From positions 3,175,001 to 3,239,000 of the forward strand of contig NC_041786.1 in the NCBI RefSeq assembly GCF_900090045.1: a DNA stretch of 64,000 nt. Direction: 5' to 3'. The notes under the pieces are model-generated. The model was not told where the DNA came from. It saw only the letters and a program-made list of their open reading frames with translations, and did no database searches. Source of the DNA: Plasmodium malariae (Eukaryota; Apicomplexa; Aconoidasida; Haemosporida; Plasmodiidae). Of this stretch, positions 54,034 to 64,000 are shown in pieces; the first letter of the stretch is position 1, and every line of letters begins with the position of its first letter. The position numbers and the translations under genes are program-made.

Positions 54034-55567
54034 TTTTTAAACTTATGCATTATAATCATAAGAGAATAGTATAAATGTAATGAAATAATAGTACGCATGC
54101 ATATATAAAGTTGTATACGATATGTGCAGTTGCAGTGGTAATGACTAAAATTGTTAGACAAAGAAAAGAAAAAAAGAAAATTGGAAAATTATCATTATTA
54201 AGCATGTATCTTTTTTATCGGACAAAAGCTTTAAAAACATGAAATATAATGTTCCTCAAAATATTAGAACTCTTCAGTTAGGAGAAAATTATTTCCCATG
54301 TCCATAAATTTATTTCAATTTTGCATTTGCCGGAAAATGTATAATAAATACGAATTAAAAAGTACTATACTGAATTTTGTCATAGAATTACAGAAACATT
54401 AAGTCGTCAGTTAAAAAGCATTCAGAATTTTAAATCATAAATGGAAAGAGTGCGATTTTCCCCATCCTATTATTCGCAATTTTCATTATTATTTCATTTC
54501 GTTTAATTTCATTTTCTTCTTTTTTTTTTTTTTTTTTTGATGCGTATAAATTTTGCGAAAATAATTTTACATCTTATATGTTATGTAAAAAAAAAAAAAA
54601 AAAAAGAATACATTAACTCTTTACTATTATTACAAAAGCCTGAAGCTTAAAAAGTAACTTCAACACTGTTTTCAAAAGTATATGAAAATTAAATAAGTTC
54701 GCAAGAAGAAAATTACTTCTTTAATTAATGAGAGTAATTACGTTATTGTCTAAAATATATACAATATGATGATATAAAATAATAACAATGATAATATATG
54801 TTCCCATTTTGGATGTAAGACATAATGTTAAAACTATTTAATATATAATTTATTGAAGTCTTCAATAACATTCTCACAAATTTTGACTAAATCTTAATTA
54901 TTTTTATCAAAAACTAGGTATATTTAATGTGTTCCACATTTTAATAGTAAATGTCCGGTTCGTATATCCTGAACGGGCATTCATATTTGAGATTAACATG
55001 GTGTTCATGGGGGTTTCAAGAAATGTGTATAGATGTATACTGGTGTATATGTTTATTTTTATTTATTTATCTCAAAAGGTAGAATAATGGAAATTGTGAA
55101 ACGTTTGCACTCATGAGATAATTTCAAACGATGCAAATTGTATATCTTAAAAAAAAGAAAATATATATATTAACAAAAGTTGGGTAAAACGAACGTTCAT
55201 ATAATTATAAAACTTTTTTAATAAAACATTTTGGAAAAATAAGCGGTTCGCACTTATGTCGTTACTATGATTTATCGTTTGCTGTATTTTTTCAACCAGC
55301 TCAAATAATTGCTCATGCGCTCATATAGATATATATTTTTGTATGTATGTAATTTACATCCTTTACTACGTTACTGCGAATTCTTAAAATGATATTTTTT
55401 TTTTTGAACCCTTCTTTTTGAGTTATATAAAATTATATTGATCTATAAGGGAATACATTTATTGTCCAAATCGTCAACAGTATATTTAATGATATTTGGG
55501 CAGAAAAACTTCGTAAAAATAAAAGTGCGCCTATTATTATTGGGTAATTGAGGTGCCTTATAAACAG

Positions 55568-55598
<31 letters not shown>

Positions 55599-56180
55599 CA
55601 TCATTACATTTGATCTACTTTTACAAAATGGTAACAGTAGGAACCATTTTACCCTCAATTACCTAAGGTGAAAAAATTAAATAGGTAAAAATCCAAAAAA
55701 AGTAGGATGCTAATAATTTTTTTTCTTCTTATCTATTGATATAAATACATGTCTGAGTAAACGAAAAAACAATAATTTAATTGTACATGCTTAAATGATG
55801 TTAGAATATGTTATAAAATATGGATTATAACAAAGATTTAAACATTTTTTTTTTTTTTTTTTGGGGGCTTGTACATTTTTATATAATTAATAACATACCG
55901 ATTTACAAACATAATAATTTTGTGTTTATGTAATTTTTTGTAATAGCGATATGTTTTAATTTTGTAATATTCTTTTAATAAAAATGGTGTTATACTTAAC
56001 ATGATAATATACATCAATACAAATAATTAATTTAGTTCGACTTCGAGGAAGGATGTAAAATATATAATGCCCTTCAAATTGTGGAATTATATTGGAGCAT
56101 GGGTTTAGATGTAAAATAAAATAAAAATAAATTAAAAAAAAAAAATAAAGATTGTAAGATAATAAAGTAAAATAGAGAGA
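54034..56180. other. Divergent promoter region, rotatin-like and SNM1 genes
   Basis: Two genes are transcribed away from this 2.1-kb spacer. It holds T-runs at about 54519-54539 and 55842-55862, a poly(A) run at about 54589-54605, (AT)n at about 55569-55593, and one GC-raised hairpin at 54951-54980, listed separately. No protein gene is supported. Confidence 0.7.
54951..54980. other. Isolated GC-rich hairpin
   Basis: ATGTCCGGTTC (54951-54961) can pair with GAACGGGCAT (54971-54980) around a nine-base loop, with one bulged G and one G-T pair. The raised G+C continues to about 55020. It lies in the middle of an A+T-rich divergent promoter region with no exon nearby. It could be part of a small RNA or a protein-binding site. 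Confidence 0.35.
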
Positions 56181-58939
56181 ATGATTGAAGATGACATACA
56201 TATAATTCAAAACGATCCTTTAATTATAGTAGATAAATTTCCTTATACCAAAAAAAAGGACGCTGACACAGGTATAGTAAGAAATATACTACAAATGTAT
56301 ATATGTATATATATATGTATGTACATTTTATGTATACTATTTAGAAAAGAAAATGTATAAAAGTGAAATAACTGAATTTAAGTTAATGAATATTAGTATA
56401 TAAATTCAAAGGTATATTTTAATATTATTTCAACAAATTACGAGGTTTTAATTGTAGTAATGAGGAAGAAATTCCTTTGTTATAGACTTTTTCAACTTTA
56501 TTTGTGTAAAGAGAGAATATCATAAAATAGGCATGTGCAAATGTACACCTAGATACGTGCATATATGCATGTATATGTACCCAAATTTATAAATATATTC
56601 CATATGAAGCAAAATTTTTGAAAAAATATCGTAGCATTTCGTTGTTCCTTTAAGCATACTATGTAACGCATATACTGTTGTATATATCTAAACATTTTTC
56701 CTTTTATCTGTTTCCTTTAGACAAAAAAGTAAAGAAGAAAGAAATTACGAAGATATATTTCTTAACTCATTTTCATGCTGATCATTATATGAATATTAAT
56801 AAATATTTTAATGAGAACGTTTTTTCCTCAACTATAACAAAAAAATTATTAACAAATATAATAGGAGTTAATGAAAAATATGTACACAATTTAAAGATTA
56901 ATAGGAATTACTATCTATTCAATTTTGAAATTGTTTTCATTGATGCTAATCATTGCCCTGGTTCAGTAATTATTTATTTTGAATTTGCTAATGGCACGAA
57001 AATTATACACACAGGTGACTTTCGTTATTCGAATGTTCATAGTTTTTTGATAAAAAAGTTGCTATATTACGATACAGCTAATGGAGGAAATGAAGATGAT
57101 AATAAAGAAAAACCGAATGATATAAAATTAGCGGAACCTAGGAATCATATGTTGTTAACAGAAAGTGCAAGCAAAGAATGTGTATATTGGAATAATAAAA
57201 AATATAGTGTTTGTTACGTGAGTGAAAATTTTAATATTTATAATAGTAATACATATATTGTAGATATTGAAGAATTCAGAATAACATATTTAAAGAGTAT
57301 TGAAGATTTATTAGTGAAACTTGAAAATATGGAGGAAGCTTTTTATTTATATGATTCTATAGAACAAGAAAATTATTTTAATTATTTCATTTTTATAGAA
57401 TTGTCATTGTATTTTAATCAAAATGAATTAGATATTTTACTGTTATATGACAATGATATGAAACTAAATGATAGTGTAATTATAAATAAGGAAAACATAA
57501 AAAACATTCAATTTGTTTCGGGATATCAGAAAAAAGAAGAGTTGTTAAATAATGAAAATTCTAGGAGTATTACCTTTTTAGTGAAAAAGGAATTGATAAA
57601 ATGCAAGGATAATAACGAAATGCATGATTCTATGTTCAAGAAAGGGATTAAGATTGATAATATAAACCATGAATACATAGTAATGAAAAGTGAAAAAGAT
57701 AATAATATAAATGAAACTCAACAGTGTGAAAGTGTGCATACATGTCAACTAGAAAAGATGACAAAAAAGAAGAAAAGAAAATGTATGAATGATACCACTG
57801 AAGAGGAAAAAAATGAAATTAGGTCAAATATAGACAAAAAATTTTATCTGAACGAAAAGAAAGAAAATTCTAATTATATAAGGACTATTTACCTTGATAC
57901 AACATATGCACTGTCTAAAAATAATTTATTTGCTCCACAAATGTATTTGATTAATTTCATTATTTATCTGTGTAGAGACAAAATAAAACGAGATTCTTGT
58001 GTTATGGGAACAGAGGAAAACAATAAATCCCGCCTTGCGAGATTAAGAAAAAGGATAAAAGGTACTCAAAAAATTATGGAAGACCTAGAGGGAGAGAATA
58101 AGTGCATAATGTACGATGGTGTAGAGAAGAGGGCAGGAAAAGTGGCATCAAAAAATGAAATAGGTCAGAAGAGAGATGAAAAGAAAAATATGTCCTTAAA
58201 TCATATAAAGTCAAAGGGGAAAAAAACATTATTTTTGTTTGGGACGTATAATTTGGGAAAGGAAAAAATATACTTAAGTGTTTCCGAAGCGTGCAACATG
58301 AAAATATATTACAAGAATGAAAAGAAAAGAACGATAATCGAATCCTTCTTAAGTAATAAGAATATTTTAAATAGAATAACAGATAATAAGTTAGAAGCGC
58401 AGATTCATATAGTTGATATTAGTTACTCTTTTATATTTCCCAAAATTGAGAATAGTAAATTTAGAAATTTAATAGATGAAGATATTGAAAAAGAATATGA
58501 CTTTTTTTATTATATCATTCCTACAGGGTGGGTTAAAAAATATTCTTTTTATCGCAAAAATAACATTTCCATCTTTTTAATACCATATAGTGAACATTCA
58601 AATTTATCTGAATTAAAAGATTTTGTAAAATCTATTAAACCATGTAATATATTCCCCACTGTGTTTTCTAACCCCAAAGAAAAGATGAAAATATTAAATA
58701 TCTTTAATCCATATCTTAATTTAAAGAAGGAAGTATACCATTTTTTAAAATTAAATGATGAAAGTTATATAGTCAAAAATAAAAAAATATCAAAAAAAAG
58801 TGATAATGGGGAAGAAAAAGAAAAAAAAAATGTAATATGCAAAACGAAGGCTGAAAAAATACTCGTTGATAGAAATCAGCAGAAGTTAACTTTGTATTTT
58901 CCCATTACAAAAAGGGAGATAATTAAAAAGGAAAAATAA
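56181..58939 (+). CDS. SNM1/PSO2-type DNA repair metallo-beta-lactamase (2 exons)
   Basis: A beta-CASP nuclease of the SNM1/PSO2/Artemis branch, which in other eukaryotes trims DNA ends and unhooks interstrand cross-links in the nucleus. Exon 1 is 56181-56271 and exon 2 is 56721-58939, joined in phase 1; 769 aa. Exon 1 supplies the short lead-in (PLIIVDKFPYT) that precedes the lactamase fold. The metal-binding motifs are intact: HFHADH at residues 47-52, H108 in the SNM1-specific DANHCPGSV, and D130 in HTGDFRY. Near the end come PTGW and IPYSEHSNLSELKDFV followed by IFPTVF, the usual SNM1 C-terminal signature. Between these lies a long Lys/Asn-rich insertion (about residues 150-560) interrupted by the conserved IYLDTTYA. 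The C-terminus ends QQKLTLYFPITKRE, which could be a PIP-like peptide (QxxLxxYF). CPSF-type function is excluded by HCPGS. Confidence 0.9.
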
Positions 58940-59606
58940 GTTTTGCATATTTTTTGTTTTTTCGCCTATGGACACATACTTTTTATATTAAACTTATTCT
59001 AACAAGGAGCTAAATTTGTGATCAAAATTTCTGTGTTTTGTGCTTTTCAATGTACAAACGTGGATATTTATGTTCATGGATTTATATATATATATATTCA
59101 TAAACAGGGAAGCGTTTTTTATTTTAAACATTTCGAGTTTTGGTAACCCCCCATTGTATATAAAACCTCTACAAATGAATGCATAACGCGTCATTTTGAA
59201 TATTATCTTACAGTCGCTTTGGGGGTGACAAGCATTTCTCATTTTTAGTTATCGCAATTTTTTTTTTTTTTGTTTTAATTTGCATTATTTTGATTAACAT
59301 AATTTTATTTTATTTTTTACTCCTTTTATATTATCTTTTTTATTTTTGTGCAATAATTTTCCTGTGCTAAGAATAGTTTTAAATACGAGCAAATTTTTTG
59401 AAAATAAAGCCTAAAAATAAGAAAAAAAACCATGCTTAATATAAAATTGGTATATAAGAAGCACATCTTTGAGTATTTAAATTATGTACCTAATACTTGA
59501 GAACTTATGAATTTATTTGTATATGTGTATATATTTAGATATTATAAAAGGGAAAATTTTCAATTTTCAGCTTCAGGAACATAAAAAAGACATCGATATA
59601 TAAAAC
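58940..59606. other. Intergenic region between SNM1-type and ASH-domain genes
   Basis: About 670 bp between two plus-strand genes. A T-run lies at about 59259-59270. An acceptor-like sequence (ttttcaattttcag) ends at about 59571, 36 bp before the next ATG, and may mark a 5' UTR intron. The minus-strand ORF here is not credible. Confidence 0.65.
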
Positions 59607-62600
59607 ATGGAAAAGAAGAAAAAGATAAAAAAAGATAAGTCATCAAAGAAAGATTCAGGAAAAATTAATAAAGTTAATGAAGAATTAAACAAGGAATTTA
59701 TAAAGACGCCAGAATCAAATGCCAGTAGTAGAACTACATATTTCCAGAATAATGGAGATAACAGTATAACTGACAAAACGACATTAACAGTTATAGATTT
59801 TGAAGGCGAAAAAAATGTTACGAAGGATACAAAATGTAAAATAAGTAAATTTCAAAGCGTTAAAAATAAAACAAATAATGCAATTATTTAAATAGCGCTT
59901 TGAGAGGATAATCATAAAACGCTAGAAAAAAAATATACGCATATATATGCATATGTATATATATATGGATATGCTTATGCGCATAATATATACCCATATG
60001 CATGAATTTATACATGTTATTCTTAATTAAATGTAGATAACTTAAGTAACAAAGTAATGTGCCACGATGGTGAACAGGAAGAGTGCGCAGATTGGAACAT
60101 AGATGATAGAGATGCCTTGTTTCCTTCTAGTGTATATAATTTAACAAATGTAAAAAATAGTGAAATATTTGAGAGGAATATGCCATTTACGAAGGATGAA
60201 AAATCTTGTGAAAAAAGTACATCTTCTACATATCAACATGATAAAGATTACAGTCTAAAAGAGTTCAATAAAAGTAAGCAATTTATAGAAGATATGGAAA
60301 CATTTAAAAAGAAGAAGAAGAAAATGGATGAAATTATTATGAATATAGGAAATAAAAATGAAAAACATTCAAAAGAAGTAGATACCAACTTAAATATTGA
60401 AAAAAAACAAGAAATGAAATCTCCCCTTAGTATAGAAGTAATAGGATATTTATACATTTATAAGCAAGAATTATGTACTATTAGTAATTTTCATAGTATA
60501 GGATGTTACATTAAAAAACGTATGTATTACATTCTGTATCAATATGAGACTGCAATTTCCACTTGTGAAATAAGTTGCAAAAAAAGTACTTTGCAAATTT
60601 AGTTCTACTCGTTCGTTTTATTTTATTTCTTGTATATTTTTAGTATGCATAATTTTATTTTGTTATATTTTATTTCATTTGCCATATTTAACTAACTTTT
60701 TTTTTTTTTTTTTATTATTTTCAATTTTCCCATTTCTGAATTATCATGTTTTAGGAAAAAGAAACATTTTCGTATATATTAAAGAAGCAAAAAAAAATTG
60801 AAAAATAGTAATTTTAAAAAGCACATTTAAGCATTAAAGAATAAATATATAAGCTTGTAGTGATATGGGGTGATTTTTATAATTCCTTAATTTTTTTTTT
60901 TTTTTTTTTTTTTTGGAAAATCAGCAATTTAAGTAATGAAGAAAAAGATAAGTACATGAAGAAGTATATGCTTAAGCTGGAAGAAAAATATAAAAAAAAG
61001 AAAGAAGAAGATTTAAGAAAAGAAATAGATGAGAATAAGGAAGAGATAAAAAAGTTTCATGAGAAGGAAAATATGTTCCTTAATTATTTAAAAAACCCAA
61101 GATTGAATTTATCAAGAAATGAAGATTTAAATGATTATTTGTCTATTTCTCCGACAACCATAGTAAACTAAAATAAAACCATATTTATGTGTAGCTGGAG
61201 TTATACAATAACAGAGAAAAAGGATTGAACAAAGATATTATAATTTGTGCATATGTATATATATGTACACAAGTATACATGCACACTCAAAGACATGCAC
61301 ATACATATAATACCTATGTTGAATTCCATTAAGCATTTTACAGATATAACAAAAGACGAAACACTAACGAAAGATTTATTAATTACCAACAAGAGCAGTA
61401 CTCTACTGCACATTATTATAATACCCCCAGCATCAAAACATTTTTACATAAAAGATATAATTAATGTGTTTAATAAGAATGAGGAGAATTCTAAAAATAA
61501 TTTAAATAATCTAATAGCTCCTGGACATTCCTTAAAGGTAAAAGGGGGAGAATTACATATCAACTAAGTAAATTGCATCACTGAACAAATTAAATACATA
61601 ACTTTTATTATTTTTATTTTTTTTTTGTTAATTTGTTTTATTTTACGTATTATTTATTTTGAACTTCTAAGATTAAAGTATGCTTTAATGTTTTCACCCT
61701 CAACCAACAAGAAGATCAAATAAAATTACTATCGGAAGCAGGATATAAAACAGTAGATGTACAGATAATGAAAAAAGATAAAATAAAAAAAATAATAAAA
61801 TAATAAAAATAATAATTAAAATAAACTAATTAAAATGAGCAATTTTAATATTATATAATTATAATGCAGTCATATAGGAACTGTGTCTTGCGTGCAGTAT
61901 GAATATATAGCTCTTACATTTATAAAGGGACACGTACTCACGCGCATCATCGAACAACTTTTTTATAGATAAAAGCGTTTCAATCAATGCCAAAAATTAA
62001 ATTTGATAAAGTTTTAAATTTTGGCCCTACTCGACCCAATGAGAGGAAAAAAAAATCGTAACAAACTTATTTTAATAAAAGAAAAAAAAAACAATAGAAA
62101 GAAGCTTTTCGGGTTGTTCTTCCGTTTTTTATTTGTCCACGTGTCTAATAGTTCAATTGTTCTTTGGTTTAATTGTTCATACTCCTATTTTTTCATACGC
62201 ATATTTGTTCTGTTATTTTTATCTTTCCCCTCTTCGAAGACTTTTAATTAAAAATGAAGGCAAGGAAGTCAACATTTTAATATTACCTAAGAAGCTATTT
62301 AGATTTTATGAAGAAAAGGAAAAAATAGAGAAAGAAGAAAATATTATAAATTTGCTGATAAAGAAAACAGAAGATTCACAAGAAATAAAGGAAATAAAAG
62401 AAAATGAAGACACTTACCATACATATAATAATGTAAAAAGCTACTCATATAATTTCCTCTTCATATACAAAAAAATAGTTAACAATTTTGAGAACTTATA
62501 TTTCGAAAATGTACTACAAGATTCTTATTATTTTAAATTGAAAAATTCAGAAGAACAAAATGTCTCTTTTGCGTTCAAGTAAAAATGAGAATATACAATG

Positions 62601-64000
62601 CATGCATTCTTCGTATCTTTGTTGTCGTAGCGCATATATATATGTGTATATACTCATACCATGTTCACGTATTTTCGTTCACCATAGAAGCAACAAAATA
62701 GGTATATATGAGAAAGACTACATTATCGTAACAGACATCGAATGCAATTTCGACGAATTAGAAGATAAAGGAAAATACGATTTCATTAACTGTGGAAAAC
62801 TAAACGTTTTTCAATTTTGTATTAAAGCTATGGTTGAGCCTCTATTGTTAAATTTACTACACATAAATAAAGATATAGCAGGTATTTTTGCATAAAATTT
62901 TTTTATTTGATTTTTTTAGAAAAAAAAAAATAGTAAATTAGTAAAATAATAAAATACATGCTTTTACTTCAATTTATTTAGAGAACCTTTATGAGTATAA
63001 ATTATTAGAATATATAAAGAATAAAAAAAAGGACAAACTAAGTTATTTTTTTTATAGCAATTCGTTGAATTCTTTTAAATATCCTGATATTCAAGTATGA
63101 ATTTGTTCTTTTTTTTATACTCTGAATGTAGAAATTTCTTTTATCTTCTTGATTTTGTTATTGTTTGTTCAATGGAATGTCTTCTCAATTGATTTTTTTT
63201 TTTTTTAATTATACCCTTTTCCCTTTATATTATTTTTGTTTTCTCCCCCCTATTCCTTTTTAAGGTTAACAGTGGATACAGCTTCGCCGAAATAGAGATT
63301 ATAAACAATGGACTAATTGAGGTAGAAATATCCTGTGACATATACATAAAAGAAAATGATGTTAAGGAGGGAAAGCAATTTGTTTTAGATAAAGAAAATA
63401 AAGGATCATACAACTACGATGAATTGTTTGATGTGACTTTTCCATGTTGTTTATATGATAATATGTCCAAAGGAACTTGCGAGGTGAAAGAATCAAGGAA
63501 TGACGAAGGAAAGAACAAGGGAAACAAGGGAAACAAGAAAAAGATGAAGAAGAAAGGAAAATATACATGTCCAATATATGTATATCCTCGAAGTTTTGTA
63601 TTATCCTATAAAAAGAGAAAAAGAATATATGTTATTTTTAAGCCACAAGAAAAACATGAAAATTATAAAAATTATTATTTTATTTTAATTCTAAAAAATT
63701 TAACCAAGGGATCAGATGTAGATATAGAAGATTTGTTAGAAATACATAAAAACAGGAAAGAAATAAATGGTGGCTTTCCTCTAGTTTGTATTAATGAGAA
63801 TAAATTGATAAAAAATAAAAAATGGAACAAATTATTTGGAAATAATATTTCTAATTATGAAAATACATCTTCATCATATAGTGATGCCTATTCAAGTTAT
63901 TCTGAACTAAGTGAAGAAAGTCTAAAAAAAAAACAAAAAAAAAAAAAAAGTTATTTTAACAAGAAAAATAAGAAAAGAAAATTTATAAGTCTATACATGA
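59607..64000 (+). CDS. ASH/MSP-domain protein of ciliary type, 5' part (at least 11 exons)
   Basis: Exons: 59607-59844, 60037-60437, 60755-60807, 60925-61162, 61334-61537, 61672-61758, 61969-62057, 62240-62578, 62688-62881, 62982-63094, 63265 to beyond the window. All ten junctions keep phase, giving at least 897 aa so far. Residues 1-210 are Lys/Asn-rich; 215-295 form a charged coiled coil (EEKYKKKKEEDLRKEI). From about 300 come beta-rich modules of ASH (ASPM-SPD2-Hydin) type: SISPTTIHFTDI, LLITNKSS, IIPPASKHF, IAPGHSLKIKVCF, then MPKIKFDKVLNFGPT opening the next module with LLIKNEGKEV; a later one shows FAEIEIINNGLIEVEI and YVYPRSFVLSYKKRKRIYVIFKPQ. This layout recalls CFAP221, DLEC1/CFAP81 or CFAP65 of ciliary axonemes; I cannot decide which. 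In Plasmodium such proteins would serve the male-gamete flagellum. The gene is cut by the window edge in an open exon. Confidence 0.82.

Overview
The window is nuclear DNA from a malaria parasite (genus Plasmodium). Base composition is extremely A+T-rich, with long poly(A)/poly(T) and (AT)n tracts. The proteins are rich in Asn and Lys, many genes are split by short introns with GTAADW...YAG borders, and several proteins are recognisable (CPSF73, a metacaspase-like protein, SEC62, DNA primase small subunit, GET4). The gene order (primase, GET4, CPSF3, metacaspase, SEC62) agrees, from memory, with a chromosome-14 block of P. falciparum. The species cannot be fixed from this sequence alone.

Layout. 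0.7-3.2 kb: a two-exon conserved gene of unknown function (-) with a 1.1 kb repeat-bearing intron. 3.2-8.6 kb: gene-free, with two minisatellites and one exon-like segment. 8.65-12.84 kb: DNA primase small subunit (-), rebuilt here as 15 exons. 14.5-15.4 kb: GET4 (-). 17.3-20.2 kb: CPSF3/CPSF73 (+). 22.2-29.1 kb: a metacaspase-like protein (-) whose catalytic His and Cys positions are Tyr and Thr. 29.1-36.5 kb: a long divergent intergenic region with tRNA-Met(CAT), a GC-rich two-hairpin element next to it, and a selenocysteine tRNA (TCA). 36.5-38.3 kb: SEC62 (+). 39.3-39.8 kb: organellar ribosomal protein bL20 (+). 40.2-54.0 kb: a giant protein of about 4357 aa (-) whose N-terminus resembles rotatin. 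56.2-58.9 kb: an SNM1/PSO2-type DNA-repair nuclease (+). 59.6-64 kb: the first 11 exons of a gene with ASH/MSP-type immunoglobulin-like domains typical of ciliary proteins (+), cut by the window edge.

How the genes relate. These are independent eukaryotic housekeeping genes, not operons. They cover replication priming, DNA repair, mRNA 3' processing, two routes into the ER (GET4 for tail-anchored proteins, SEC62 for post-translational translocation), organelle translation and selenocysteine decoding. The rotatin-like and ASH-domain genes both point to basal-body/axoneme biology, which in Plasmodium is confined to male gametes.

Exon models were built by hand from reading frame, splice-site dinucleotides and phase. 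Every model given with coordinates keeps frame across all its junctions, but none has been tested against RNA.
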